A stretch of 64,000 bases of DNA. Origin: Blasia pusilla (lineage: Eukaryota > Marchantiophyta > Marchantiopsida > Blasiales). Below, one piece after another: positions 11,990 to 24,587 of this stretch. The position numbers and the translations under genes are program-made. The stretch is from assembly GCA_050084515.1 (NCBI GenBank), contig CM114275.1, forward strand, positions 2,170,001 through 2,234,000, in the 5' to 3' direction. The notes beneath the pieces are model-generated. The model did no database searches and had not been told where the DNA came from. It saw nothing but the letters and a program-made list of their open reading frames with translations. Every line of letters begins with the position of its first letter. Within the stretch, counting starts at the first letter, position 1.

Positions 11990-14265
11990 GGATCTTGACT
12001 ATCCACGAACGCTTTTAGCTCACTAACATGGAAAGCCTCATCGCCAATGGCAACTTCAATTGGTATGATACATCCTTAACCTTTTTGAGTATCTCAAAGT
12101 GTCACACATATCTTGGTATCATCTTCCCAAAAATACTTGTAGGTAATTTGTGGGACCTTAGTCTTATCAAGACGAGATCTCCAACTTTGAAACTCACATC
12201 TTGCGCATGAACATCAACTTGCTGCTTGTAGCAACGTCAGACGTATTCTAATGACACGAAAGCCTCTCTGTAGTCTTGCAACCTCCTCACCAAGAAGTCG
12301 TATATTTCCAGCATGGAAATCCTTAATTGAGATGCTTTTTGTTCTTCAAAACCAAGTTGGGTTCCTAAGATTGAACCCCACTACCAAAAGAAGCAACATA
12401 TATACGATTGCCTAATGCTTGGGGTTATTATACTTAAAGTTTGCCATAGGAAATTTTTTTGCCCAATGTGTTTGATCTTTCAAAACATAGTTTTGTAAAT
12501 ACTCTTCAAATGCCAAGTTGATGTGTTTTCCTTGACCCACATTGTTTGAGTGGTAACTCGACTTCGGAGAAAATCCCTTCCCGGTGCCTTAAATTATGTG
12601 CCGCGATTGTCTTTTTTTTGGAATGAAAACTCTCATCTTAGAAAAATCTATCTACCACTACCATGATCGAATGAAATTCTTTGAACTTAGGTAATCCTAG
12701 GATGAAATCAACAGTGACGCTTTCTCATGGTCGATCATGAATCGAAAAAGGTCAAAGAAGCCTTTTCGTCTTGCCATAGTCCCCTCAATTTTTATAGCAA
12801 ACCAAATATGACTGAACATACTTTATGGTTTCCTTATCCTAAGATGGCGAATAGGAATACTTCTTGAGAATCTCCAAAGTCACCACCTAGTCTTGATTCC
12901 AAGATGCAGCATGTTGAACCTTGAGAACCTTGGTCCTCAAACTCTAAGGAACGTATATCCTTTGTTGCTTTCATTTCAACCTAAGTGTAAAGTGCCTTAA
13001 TCATTGTTGTAAGCCACCTTCACCACTCTCCAATGGGTTAACAACATCCAAGTTTCTCTCAAGTATTGCTCCCCCTTACTCAAGGCGTATGCTACCATAT
13101 TCTCCTTGATTGGCTTATATAATATTTCCATATCGATTATTCTTGTCAACGAAGTTTTTTTGATGGTAGTTTCTTTTGATTTGCAAAATATTTGCAAGTG
13201 ATGGTGTCAATAGAAAGCTTAAAGTGTAGACTATGTAGCAAGCACACCTTCCACTTCTTAAGGCAATTTATCATTGCATACATCTTTCTCTCATGAGTTG
13301 GTTTTTTGTTCTCTAACTTTCCCAAATCCCAAGAAACCGTTCGAACCCCTTGGTTCAATATTCCCCCAATCGCAAAGTTCAACGTATTGGTCCAAACTTT
13401 GAGAAGAACCATGATTTTTGAGAACCTAAAGATAGAAGGGTTGCTAACCCAAAATTTTTTTTGCTCAAATGCCTTATGGCACTCCTCTAACCATTATAAC
13501 ATTTACGCTTCCTGCGTCAAATCATAGAGTGGCCTAGCAACCTTGGAAAAATCCTCGATGTATCTTTGTTAGAAGGTAATAAATCCCACAAATGACCTTA
13601 TCTCGGTCAAATTCTCTGGAATTGTCCATAATTTGATAGCCTCCAGCTTGTCATGACTAGGTTGTATGCCTTCCTTGGTCAACGTGTATCCCAAGAATTT
13701 CACTTCCAAGACCATGAAGCAACATTTAGAAGGTTTTGCAAACAACCTATTCTTCCTCAAACATCCCAAGATTGCTTTGAGGAGAATCTCGTGTTCCTCT
13801 TAGGTCACCAAATATATGAGGATATCATTGAAGAATACCACTACTCCCTTACTCAATAGATCTTGAAAGATAGAATTCATGAGAGTGATGAAAGTAGTTG
13901 GTCCATTAGTCAGTCCAAACAATATCACTAGGAGCTTATAGGATTTAAATATGGTCCTCAATGCTATCTTATGTTCATCCCCTTCTACAATTTGGATTTG
14001 GTAATACCCTTGCCATAGATCCATCTTCATGATATTCTTGGACCCCACGAGCATATCGAATAAGTGATCTACCCAAGGAAATGGATACTTGTTCTTGATG
14101 GTCTTTTTGTTCACACATGTAATCCACAAAAAACCCCATAAACCCATCCTTCTTCAAGATAAAAAGGGAAGGGGTTCCAAACATCGACATACTCAAGCGC
14201 ATGGAGCCCCTTTCCTCCAATGCTTGAATGTGCTCATACAAGAGTTTCCTTTCTTCGGGTACCAT
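11990..14265 (-). pseudogene. pol remnant (RT, RNase H, degraded integrase) of the second gypsy element
   Basis: Reading leftwards on the minus strand, the RT N terminus is at 14265-13975 and the palm at 14147-13800 (MDLWQGYYQIQI, LFGLTNGPTTF). The catalytic box is FFND instead of F/Y-x-D-D. The thumb and connection are at 13769-13569 (FLGYTLTKEGIQ). RNase H traces lie at 13412-12997 (KMYAMINCLKKWK). Further left, integrase can only be guessed from position. At least four frame breaks and the altered catalytic box make it inactive. Confidence 0.82.
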
Positions 14266-15105
14266 CCTTCAAGATTTCCTTGTGATTAGGGTTGTTCCAC
14301 ATTCAAGTCCAAGCTTATGATCCATGTCTCACATGAGGAGAAACCCTTTTGGAAGTTCCGTAGTCAAGACATCCCCAAATCCTTCCAAGATTTTCCTCAT
14401 CCTATGTGTGAGATTACCTTTGAGTGGTACCTCATTTCATTGTGACTCTACAATTTTTAACATGACGCCCCAACATTTGAACCCACCCTCGAGTTCCTAT
14501 TCAAATTGCTTAGCAAAAATCAACTGAGGAACATAGTTTACTTGATTGATCTTAAAAATTTGAGGATCAAACTTGTGCTTTGAATTTCAAGAATCCTCAT
14601 GGAAATTCCATCACCAAGAGGAATCTCTAATAAATCTTTGATTGGTCTAATCACTAGAGCTTTTATAGAAAAAATTCTCAGTGATAAAAATATATAAATT
14701 TTGCCTAAGCTATATACTAGAAAATTTTCCCTAGTGCTAAATTCAACCTTCTCTCATGGAATCACCATGTTGATGTTCAATGTCCAAGTCAAGGTATTTC
14801 GAGTCTGAGTTTGCATAGATCACAAATTGGGGGTTTCTACATTATATTGATTATTGGCAGTCCCAACCTTTCCATCACCTTAGGATGTAGGAGCTTTTAA
14901 GCCGCCCTTGTATCAATCAAAGCAACCACAAATTTCCTTGTAATCAATATCTCAACTAGAACTTACATTCACTAGCATCTTGATGCAATTTTTTGAAGGT
15001 TTGTCACCTTTCTTCAACTCCTTTCTACAAGGCCCTTGCTCAATCACCCTAAACATACATCACGTTTCCCTAGTAAATTTCCTTTCATTTGGCAATTGAT
15101 CAAAC

Positions 15106-15551
15106 TTATTGTGGCAAAAATTCGCTTTTACTTGTATTGGATCTCTTAGGTTTGGGACATTCTCTCTTGAAGTGACTTGGATCTCCACACACATAGCATC
15201 CTTTGGCTCCCGGTTCTCTTGAGGTCACCCTTTTCTTGGAACTCATTGCTTGTTTGGGTTTGAAACTTTTGGGTCTTGAACTTTGTTGCGGTCTTGTCTC
15301 TTTGGGTTTCATCTTGTTAACCGACCATATAGTGCTCCTGCTTTCATTTTCGGGACCATATTGTCTCATTTCTCAAGACTTGGGATGGCCTCCACTACTT
15401 GAGTCACCATATCAATGGCTACCTTCAACTTCCCAAACTTGGTTGCCAACATTGCACTCTTCTCTCTTAGTTTCCTTTTTAACTTAGGTAGCATGGCCTT
15501 CACAAAGTTGAAGATTTGGTTGGCATTTGATATGTCATCAATCGCTACCAA
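15106..15551 (-). pseudogene. gag remnant with intact CCHC zinc knuckle
   Basis: Two overlapping minus-strand frames carry a gag segment (ISNANQIFNFVKAML) and a zinc knuckle with full CX2CX4HX4C spacing (CYVCGDPSHFKREC, about 15150-15210) in a basic context. The remainder of gag and the protease are degraded. Confidence 0.75.
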
Positions 15552-15767
15552 TATCTCATGGAATTAAGTGATGAAACTTGCAAGGTCCTCAAATTTTTGT
15601 GCAAGATCCAGTCTTATTGATTCGTTCCCATTATCCCTCAAACCTCCCTTATCATACGGCCGTTTGAGAGCCATGACCTTCTTCTTACTCCTATGGGATT
15701 TATCCCCATCTTTGGCCATGCCAATTGTTGCCACCTAAATCACCACCAATTGTGGCCTATTTGTTTT

Positions 15768-15779
15768 GGTATGGTACCA
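15768..15779 (-). promoter_or_regulatory. Primer-binding site of the second gypsy element
   Basis: On the minus strand TGGTACCATACC follows directly after the LTR end ...CGACAACA. It begins with the TGG expected from a tRNA 3' CCA and partly matches the initiator-Met tRNA site TGGTATCAGAGC. Confidence 0.55.
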
Positions 15780-17300
15780 TGTTGTCGAGTTCAACCTCTC
15801 CTCCTCTTTGATTCATCCTTAAGCACTCTTGAACTTGAGCTTTCCAAGTGAGAGTCTTAGGTTGAGTCTCAAAGACCTAACTAATTGTGTGTTTCATAAG
15901 TACCCAAGAAATCTCCAAGTGCTAATCAAGTCCAATCCCCCCCAAGTGCATATCGTCTCCCTAGGAAACCTCTTCCTCAAGCCTTGGACCAATCCCTCCA
16001 AGTTTTTGCCTATATTAGAGCACATTAGTTAATTCTTCAAGGTGCATTGCGAATGGTTCTTTAGCTCAATCTTGAAACCTAGATTAACAATCATCACGGT
16101 TTATCCCTTGTTGATGGACTTGAGTAGGTAGATAAGGAGAGGCTAGTCTCAAGGCACATATCCGTCTTGCCTAGTGTTAGTCCCAAGGCCGGCTTCATCG
16201 CTATTCCTAGTCTCACGACTAGTTATTCTAGGTTCTGACTTTTGGTGGGTCACACCAAGGTCTCTCCTCCTAAGACCTGGGATAATAGCTTGCTTCCTCA
16301 TTTTTTCGTGTGCCTACTCCCCTTGAATGCGGATCTCATATGTTGTGGAAGCTTGCAATCAGTAAGTCACACTCTCCTTACTATTCTATATAAAAGTAAA
16401 CTCATATTAGCCACCGTTTGGATCAACCAAACTTACATCTCACAAGTCTTGGTCTTTGGCCATCCTTCAAGCTCAATAGATCTAGGCGGGTTATATACCA
16501 ACCCAACCCCTCACTCCCCAACACATGAAAGTCTTTCAAGACTTGGGACAAACTTCCTTAATAGTCTAGGAACCTAAAATGACGCTAGTACGCCTAGCGA
16601 TTCCAACTGCCTAATGGACCTCTAACGAGTCTCTAATGAAGACTCAATATATGAATCATAGGTCAAGGTTCAAGGTTGGTGTCCATAATTGGCCTACTTG
16701 ATCTTGGCTTGGTGTCCATCCCCGAAGCCAATATCTCGCTCCATCCCATGTCTTTGGTTCATCCCCATGGTTCTCCAAGGTGGGGTTTAGGTTCCAAACA
16801 CCCTTGGAGAGCCCCTCCTCCCCTTATATGTAGTTCTAGGGATCCTCAAACCCTCCCCATCTTTAAGGAAAGTCCTCTCGGGCCGCTCTTTGTGACCCTC
16901 AACCCAACTATCATTTTGATGATGATAGGCTTGGGGTGGATTCTAGATCTTCAGCAAAGATCTAGAATCCACCCAAGATCTAGTAGATCTTTTGTACATT
17001 GGTATTATCTTCTCATAAGCTTTCTAAGGTCATCGTATTTATCTCATACGCATCTTGGGTCTAGTTATTATGATCTCAAACATTGAGAACTCCCAACACT
17101 AGAAGGAATCCTTGGTTTTATGACTCTTATGAGTCATATATCATCATGAATGACTAGAAATGACTGGTTACTCGTAGAGATACAAAACTTGAGTCATATC
17201 TTCCGTATCTAGGGGAACCCAACCTCACTGTCCCACTTGGGCCCTTGATTTTGGCCCTCAACCTAAATGTAGTTTGCAACCCGCGGATATAATTTGAATG
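15780..17300 (-). repeat. 5' LTR of the second gypsy element (outer edge uncertain)
   Basis: The left edge is TGTTGTCGAG next to the primer-binding site. Blocks matching the other LTR run from about 15830 to 16150 and again near 17235-17280 (GCCCTTGATTTTGGC). Parts are rearranged or hold extra sequence, including an inverted pair of AGATCTAGAATCCACCC near 16930-16980. Confidence 0.6.
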
Positions 17301-17399
17301 ACTAGCATGGTTTGCTGATATGACATGAAAATATGAGTCATATTAACATGACAGCCATATCATGTAGATGACATGGCAAGTGATTTGATGACATGGACT

Positions 17400-17880
17400 A
17401 AATGACAAAAAGTTTCATTCAACCATATTCCCCATCCTCCATACGTCTAGCTATCCATCCCTCCATCCATTATTTTTTTCCATGTGCCGTACCCTCCATC
17501 CGTTACTTCCATCTATGTGTCGCATCCTCTATTGGGATCCCTCCCACCTTCCATCTTCCATTTGTCCATCAATTCTCTCTGTCCATTCTTATTCCATTTT
17601 TCCATACACCCCACCCTCCATCTCTCCATCAATTCCTTCTGTCCATTCTTATTCCATTTGTCCATACGCCCCACCATCCATCCATCCATCAATTCCTTCT
17701 CGATCCACATTCCATCCATTAATCCCATCCGTCAACTCCATCCATCCATTCTTTTCCCTCCAAACACCATGTATCAACCTTGCCCTATCCATTAACCCCA
17801 TCCGTCCATGCATTCCATCCCTTATCTGTTTATGAACTTCGTCTCGTCCATCCTTCCATGCTCTTCACCTTACATCCATC
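17400..17880. repeat. CCATCC-rich low-complexity tract with a 60-bp tandem unit
   Basis: Short CCATCC/CCATTC words dominate. A 60-bp unit beginning TCTGTCCATTCTTATTCCAT is repeated at 17578 and 17638 with a few changes. Long open frames here come from repeat composition and are not genes. Confidence 0.85.
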
Positions 17881-18377
17881 ATTTTGGTTTGCTAAAACAT
17901 ATCTTGGACAAGATTCAAACCTACACCATTAGGCCCATAGTGTAGTCTTCTACCATTATCCCACACATTATCATATGTACATATGCAATAAATTTAAATA
18001 CATATAGAAATATCATTTTAGTTTTTTTGAGATTCTTACTTTTTAAAACTTGATTTTTATTTTTTTTCCAAAATAATTAATATTTTCATATTCTTTTATT
18101 TTTAAGTTAGACTCTTTAAAGAGCTAAAAATCCACACATAGAATAATAAATAAGTGATTTTAAGATAATTAATTTTATTATATAAAATATTAAATCATTC
18201 ATACAACCCAACATGACAATTTATTGAATGTAATACGATAGTATATCATATAAAGTCTAGAAATACTCTTACGGATACAAAATTTGATCATTGGAAATTT
18301 TTTAAAACCATCTTGTATGAAATAAGAAAAATATATTCAGTTATTGGTGTGTTGGTGGGTGGATATTTTTTGAAAAT

Positions 18378-19200
18378 AACGATGTCACAAGATGAAGATA
18401 AAAATGCAAACGAAACTTGAAACATTTCCCCTTAAAGTCCCTCATTTCTATTTCTTCTTTCCTTTTTGATCCTTCTCTCCGAAAAGGAATGCATAAATCA
18501 TGGAAGTTTGTCACAATATGCACTTGGGCCTTCAAAACCAAACCAAAAATAAAATCTCAAAATGACCATCCAAAGACGGAATTAAAATCATAAATTTCAA
18601 ATTTGATTTCCCAATTCTTGTCTTATCATGGAAGAGTAAATAGAATATTTGAATTGATCAAGTGGGAGAAGGCCTTCCCAACATCAAGTCCTCCAACTTT
18701 TAGCTCAATCCAATAGTGGGAATTAATGATGTTTCAAGATGAATATGAAAATGCTAAAAACATCTAAAATACTTCCACTTAAAGTTCTTGTCTTCCTCTT
18801 TGTCTCTTATTTTTTGACCTTTTTCTTCAACCAGGAGTTTATAAATCATGCCACTTGATCACGATATGCAATTTTGTATTGAAAATATTGAATGATTATC
18901 CAAGGAGGGAATTAAAAATCCTAAACCTTAAATGTGGTCTCCTTAGTATGGTTTAATAATAGAGGACTAAATGGAAGATCTAATCAAGTGAAATGGTAGA
19001 GGACCTTACCAAAATCCACTCCTCCAAGCTGGCGGCATGCTTAACACATGCAAGTCGGACGGGAAGCATCCTTAGTGGTGTTTTCAGTGGCGGACGGGTG
19101 AGTAACGCGTAAGAACCTGTCCTTGGGAGGGGAACTCAATCCAATGGTGGGAACCAATTATGCTTCAAGATGAAGAAAAATACAAAGAAGAATGCTTGTG
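18378..19200. repeat. Diverged tandem repeat, units of about 325-350 bp
   Basis: The phrase AATGATGT.TCAAGATGAA and the blocks after it (CACTTAAAGT, ATAAATCATG, AAGTGG.AGA.GGCCTT, CTCAATCCAATAGTGGG) recur with starts at 18378, 18725 and 19156. The second unit is longer because it contains the plastid 16S insert. No coding sequence is seen. Confidence 0.75.
19028..19135 (+). rRNA. Fragment of a plastid 16S rRNA gene (nuclear insert of plastid DNA)
   Basis: The 108 bp match the 5' domain of bacterial/plastid 16S rRNA: CTGGCGGCATGCTTAACACA, then CAAGTCGGACGGGAAG, GTGGCGGACGGGTGAGTAAC and CCTTGGGAGGGGAAC. The GGCATGC and GAAGAACC-type variants are plastid-like. It is a non-functional scrap, flanked on both sides by the tandem repeat it interrupts. 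Confidence 0.9.
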
Positions 19201-19537
19201 ACATGTCGACTCAAAGACAATGATCAATATCGTGATTCGTCTTCCTCGTTCATTGATCTATCAGTCAAACTTGTTTAAATACACTAAATCATACAAATAT
19301 TTCTTGAATGTATATTTTAAGATAAAGGTGAAATTTTAACGAGAAATATGGACGTTCCCTACCAAATATACAAGGAAAGTGGATATTTCAATTGAAAATC
19401 AAAAAATATAAAAAAACATAAAAATTATATAGAAATTTATGTGGTAATATATGCCATGTGAGCATCCTTTCAGATCTTGATACGGCCACATATTGATGGT
19501 TCATGTTGGGAAGTGTTAGGGTCTTAGTGAAATAGTG

Positions 19538-21140
19538 TGTCGTCCGCATACACATCGCTACACAACATACATGCGAAGACATGGAGGATCCTGATTGGAT
19601 GTGGACGGTTGTATAGATGGATGCGATCGCTGTTGTTATATGTGGACCAACTGGAGAGTTGGATCTGGAAAGAGGGGAGGCCAAGAAACAGACCACACTT
19701 CCTAAGTACTTTACTTTTTTTGAGGCGACGAGGACCCCATCGATGGGTCCTGATCAGAGTTCCCCAAGGATTGATGTTGTGGATGTGCAAGCACTGAGGG
19801 CAATTGGAGAAGTGAGTGCGATGACTCATATTTCTAATGCTCAAGTGGAGCCCGTGTTGAGTACGTTGTTGACGGCGTCCACTACTATGTACCACACCCC
19901 ATTATTTTCTACTTTAGATGTTACCACGTTGGGAGGTACGCCCGACGAGGTTTTTCGGCTGGCCGCTATGCTATACAAGCGTGGAGTTGGTATTTTTGCC
20001 TCACGATGAGAGTTGATTGTAGAGGAGGTGGTGGACTTGCCCTTGGAGCCTATGCTCGGGCCGTCCACCTCAAAGTCATGGCAGATTGCGACTGCTAGAT
20101 GGCGGAGATGCGAGCTAGACCCGCGATAGAACGTGCCATGGTGTCGCCAAGTGTTGTCTTGCTAGATAATTAGGGCAAGGTCTTCCATCTGGTCTCACAT
20201 CTGGTGAGTCTAGGAAGTAGGGTGTTTTTTTTGCAACGCGTCTTGTTGGATTTTGGAGCGCAACCCCTAATGTTGGGAAAGGCGGCATTTACAGGATTGG
20301 GCCTAACGAGGGCTGATGTGGAGTGTTGCCCATTCAGGATATAGACATCCTTGGATGGAGCGAGTATAATGTCGTTTATCACCCAATATGAGGTTGTGGT
20401 GAGGATTCTCTAGGGACATATATCATTCTATGGTGCGAGCCAAGGCGATAGTGACCAATCCCGAGTCCTATGACGTCTTGGTTGGAGGAGCGGTGTAATA
20501 TCTGATGGGGTTTTCCCTGGATTACGAGGAGGAGTTAGCATCCTACAAACCAGGATGGTAGTCAGGTAATGGGTGACTTAGCTTGTTACCTGTTCGATTC
20601 ACGGATGGATTGATAGAGCGACGGCCAGGAGAGATGGCGACATTAGGAAGATTTAGCAACGCCATCATGTGGCCTAGTAATTTGATTGAGGGGCATGTCC
20701 ATCTAGAGGATACACACACGTAACAACTTCCTCTCCTTCTGTTGAGGAGAGGTGTCGCTATGGGGGCCTCGAGTGAGGAGCTTTGATGCTTGACCGATGA
20801 GCACGTGCAAGCGGCGTGGATTGAGACATTTGCACTTGAGTGTGACGGGTCAGGGGAATCCGAGGTAGTCGGGAGTGCTACTATGATACCCTTGGACACC
20901 ACACCGATTGTGTGGCATATCCCTGAGGAGGGTATTCAGGTGTTGGATCTCTTTGGAGGGATCAACACTGGATTAGTTGTTGTTTTGTAGGCAGGAGTGT
21001 GCGTGTAACAATATTTGTATGTTTGAGATTAATGAGGTTGGGAGGTGCATTTCACTACTACATGTGGCGCAATTACGCCTCCATTTTCCCGACTTTTTGT
21101 CTACGTCCACTTCTTGAGTCCACTATAAGAGCAACAGTCA
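19538..21140 (+). mobile_element. Decayed copy of the methyltransferase-bearing gypsy family
   Basis: Plus-strand frames match the minus-strand element at 24112-33969 segment by segment. They cover the gag tail (19636-20010), the protease with DFGAQPLMLGKAA (about 20245-20290), the spacer, and the start of the C5-methyltransferase (20880-21000). The left edge carries an LTR-end sequence (19538-19575) in the opposite orientation, so the copy is rearranged. Many stops are present. RT and everything downstream are missing. Confidence 0.8.
20790..21075 (+). pseudogene. C5 cytosine methyltransferase N-terminal remnant (motif I)
   Basis: The frame 20790-20990 reads MIPLDTTPIVWHIPEEGI and then VLDLFGGINTGL (about 20940-20975), the AdoMet-binding motif I of C5 methyltransferases. 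The same lead-in (IPLDTMPIVWRYPPEGI) precedes motif I in the main element. A stop follows and the rest decays before 21140; the PCQ motif is not found. Confidence 0.78.
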
Positions 21141-21938
21141 ACGATTAGAAAGTTGATAGATGTATCTACAGGAAAACACTTACCTACTATAGAACATTGT
21201 TTTGTAGGCTTTTTTTATATTTTTTTAGATAATCATTTAGTCACTAGCTAGTTCAGTTAATAAGTTGTGTGTGCATATAGAGTCTTATAGACATCTACGT
21301 GAGGATGTCAATTAACAGCAACATATAGTAATAAGTTTTGCATGCATATAGACAATTGAGTTTCCTCTTTACGTTGATAGCTACATATAGAGGTCAATTA
21401 AAGACAATAGGAGATTCCTTTGGTGGTGTAGATTAAGCCAACTTAATTGATAGTTAACTTAGCTAAGTTGAGTCTATCCTGTAAACCGAGTCAAAATTAC
21501 AACTCGATTTTTTTTTAGAATGCCTTCCTATATTTCCAGTTAATTAAATTTCTTATTGAAATCAGCCAATTATCCTACTACATAAAGGTAGGGAAGTTCA
21601 ATAACTATTGAAGATAGGACTTAGCTTCAACAAGCGTATAGTACTTCAATAATTTTTAGTGAACATGGCTAATGAATTACATTTGTTTCTTACTCGGCAG
21701 AGTCTACTAGATTGATGAGGAACAAAGGATAATTTATGCAGATACCTGAGAGTGAACTCACAGTGTGCGAAATGATCTACTAAGGCTGATTTATGCAGAT
21801 ACCTGAGAGTAAACTCACGGTGTGGGGATGATCTACAAAGGCTGATTTAGGCATAATTATTATAAATGCAGATATGCGAGAGTGAACTAACGGCAAGAAA
21901 GTTAAAGAAAGGCGTACCTCAGATCTCGCTGATCATGT
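21141..21938. repeat. Non-coding stretch with a short 57-bp tandem repeat
   Basis: TTTATGCAGATACCTGAGAG starts at 21733 and 21790 and a weaker third copy follows near 21846. Otherwise I see nothing recognisable in this stretch. Confidence 0.6.
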
Positions 21939-22358
21939 TGTTGGATTCTCAACATCCGCTTCTCTCAACACCATTAATATGATCGTTCCCCTTGTATGAG
22001 GAAAAACCTAGATTGGTGGTTTTCACGTAGATGTTGAAGAATTCATAGTACTATGACGTAGGTGGTTTATGGAGTAGGGTAACTAGGATTATCTAACCCT
22101 ATATTGCATCAGGGTACACGCCACCTTGATGCAAAATTTTTCTATAAATAGAAATGAAGAAAAATAGGTAAAATACCCTACTTTCGCGAGTAGTGAAATA
22201 GTCACGAGCCGCAGCGGTAGCGCATTCTTGTATGTCAAGTTATCTCCATGTTCAGGTTCCATCAAAGCTCTTCTGTGAGCGCATGGACGGACTAGACCAA
22301 TTTGTATCTCCAAGATTTGTAACATACTTCAGTGATTTCGTCACATTCTGTTTTCTCA
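21939..22358 (+). repeat. Solo Copia LTR
   Basis: It starts TGTTGGATTCTCAACATCC and ends TTTTCTCA, and matches the Copia LTR at 56167-56615 over its length (AACCTAGATTG, TCTAACCCTATATTGC, GCGCATTCTTGTATGTC). No primer-binding site or gag follows. CATGT on the left and CACGT on the right form a likely 5-bp target duplication with one change. Confidence 0.88.
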
Positions 22359-23700
22359 CACGTGCCTATCCTTCACCTACAAGGAAAAAAACATGAAAGT
22401 ATGATTGAGCTTCTAATCCTTCAATTCAATCAGGTTTTCAAATCAATGTCTAGCACTTGCATTCTACCTCCTCATTCCAATGTGCCAATGCGAGTCCAGT
22501 TTGAGCTTTCTTAATATAGTAAGGGCATAACTGATGGCAAGATGGCGGGAGGGTGAAATGCACACAAAGGTTTTTAGGGAAGGGATGGAGATTAATCTGC
22601 AATGGCTCTGCAGGATGAATCGAGAGGGAGTTTGCATATTTGAAATAAAGTAGGAACATATTGAAGGCACGTAGAATTGCAATACACAATATCACCACAA
22701 GTGACAATCGTAACAATCTTGTTTTGAGAATGTAGGAGGAGCAAGGTTGTTTGAATGAACTAGCATTTCTGAGAACGTCAGAGGATCAAAGCGTGGGATA
22801 AGACAAAATGCAGTGGATCAGACAAAAACACAATAGCAATTGTAACTGATAGATGAGAGAGCTTAAAAAAAATTAACCGTGGATCCACCATACTCGCTGC
22901 TTTCTGCGAGAACTTGAGCACAATGCAATTGAAATCTGCGAGATAGGGATGTTACCAAATTAGCTCCTTGGAAGGAAAAATGCCTTGTAAAACATGGTGA
23001 TTTGTAGTTTGCACTTCTAGATTGGAAAAAATAACTTCATACCTCCGGGGTTGAAAAAACTTGCAAGTTGGGGATGCAAATAGCAAGATAGAATAGCGAT
23101 AAAGAGCAAAGGGCAATCAAAACTACATGACCAAATACTTGATGCAAACGCCAAAAATATTATGTTAAAAAATGGATGGAGGAAGAAGCCTAATCAAATA
23201 GCCGAAGATAGGAGTCGAGGTCACATATAGTTGAGGCGGTTAAAAGAGCGAAAATGAAAATGAAGCTCGCATGCGCTTGAACGGAGATGGAAAGGTTAAT
23301 AAGAAATGGGCTCAATCGATAAGTTAGATTCTTTGAAATTCTCGTTGCATAGTTATGAAGTTCGTGTACGCCATTGTAAGTTCCACACCTATGACTTGAT
23401 TTTCAAAGTGAATTGTGATCAATGTTCTCATATGGCACACTATAGGCACTCCGAGATCCTGCATACTCACATGAGCCTGGTGTGCTGATGGAAGGGATTA
23501 GGCTGTTACAGAACCTACTGTAGGCAAACGTTGCCCAACATTATGCTGTCATATGAACAATTTGTCGCATTGGATACTCTCCCTTGGGCGTGAGAGATTA
23601 GAAAAGGAGAACGTGGGACCACTTCCAAGGAGAGCCTAATTTGAAAATTAGATGTAGAGGCTAGAATTATTTTTTATGTTGACTTGTTGTCCTTTTTTAT
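22359..23700. other. No gene recognised
   Basis: This is AT-rich intergenic sequence with only short open frames of 60-88 codons that resemble no known protein. Confidence 0.4.
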
Positions 23701-24111
23701 TTCAGATCTCTTTTTCAATAATTTTTGTTTATAAAATATTATTTTAAAAATATTTCTCTATCCAAAAGACCCATCTTTATGTAAAGCTTATGGAATAGTA
23801 TTCTCCAATCACTTTGTGGCACACATCAAGGTGATCTCATGGATGGCTCACTCTTTGCCATTGCCCATTTTTGTGCCCTCCGAGCATCAGCTCAAGCATT
23901 TACATCTCTTTTCCGTTCTATTGTTAATGACACTTTCATTAAAGGTCCTCCTTCTAAAGTGGTTCCTTCTTATACCCATTTTGTGGAGCAACTGTCTTGC
24001 TTAAACCTTAAAGTCCAACCCGGTAAATGTTGAGTATGGTCTCCTTCATGCCTTCCCTCAACATTCACCCCTCCTACTCCTGATTTTCCCATCAGCATTG
24101 AAGGGGTTAGG
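23700..24111 (+). pseudogene. RT-like relic, N-terminal part (split by the methyltransferase element)
   Basis: Frames at 23780-24111 show the RT motif QGD followed by GSLFAIAHFCALRASAQA and VNDTFIKGPPSKV (the usual ADD is altered to VND), then LNLKVQPGKC. This is a reverse-transcriptase-like protein of non-LTR character that I recognise from plant and algal genomes but cannot assign to a named family. The frame is cut at 24111 by the LTR element and resumes exactly at 33974. Confidence 0.75.
24108..24111. repeat. Target-site duplication TAGG, left copy
   Basis: TAGG directly precedes the LTR end at 24112 and recurs directly after the other LTR at 33970-33973. Removing the element and one copy restores the reading IEGVRILGLPIGII across the site. 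Confidence 0.93.
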
Positions 24112-24585
24112 TGTCGTGCGAATCCACATCGTCAGACAACATATATCGCTGACATACCATACTCACATACATACATAACATAGACGAGAGCATCCACAAA
24201 CACAAGTGTATCACAATTGAAATCCGTGAAAGACCTACTGTCATAAAACACGTATAGAAACACATACAATCGAACCAAACCCACTCTACGATGGGAGAAT
24301 CTAGGTCGAAGCGTGCGGGAAACACCATAGCCAAGAGCTCTACTCACTACCAAGGCTAACTCCCAACGCAACAAGCTCAACTCAAAGAACTAACTGTTCT
24401 TTGAGTGCACTCCACCTTATATCCTCCAAACTAAGAGCGGGCCCTACTAGAAAAGTCACCCTCAACTGAGTAACCCCCAACCCTATGAATGAAATCACAT
24501 CTCTACCTAGACACTGCGGCCCTACATAAGGTATGGCCTCTACTAGCACACTATACTCTACGACATAATCCGTATGGTCATGACA
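24112..24585 (-). repeat. 3' LTR of the methyltransferase element
   Basis: It is 474 bp, TGTCATGACC...GCACGACA on the minus strand, with TGTC/GACA inverted ends. The part 24217-24585 matches the 5' LTR (33607-33969) closely. The terminal 99 bp (24112-24210) are missing from the 5' LTR but occur a second time at 24588-24686. Confidence 0.88.
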
Positions 24586-24587
24586 GT

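Larger units (their letters stand above)
10305..17300 (-). mobile_element. Second Ty3/gypsy retrotransposon, strongly decayed
   Basis: Homologous LTR-like blocks lie at about 10305-11302 and 15780-17300 and enclose minus-strand gag, RT and RNase H remnants plus a degraded integrase region. A primer-binding-like site (15768-15779) adjoins the right LTR, and a polypurine tract (reverse complement of CTCCCCCAC, about 11305-11315) adjoins the left one. The LTRs differ greatly, so the insertion is old. The outer right edge near 17300 is approximate. Confidence 0.8.

Noticed and set aside
17402-17835. Overlapping open frames of 103-117 codons rich in His, Pro, Ser
   Set aside because: They are translations of CCATCC low-complexity repeat in all frames.
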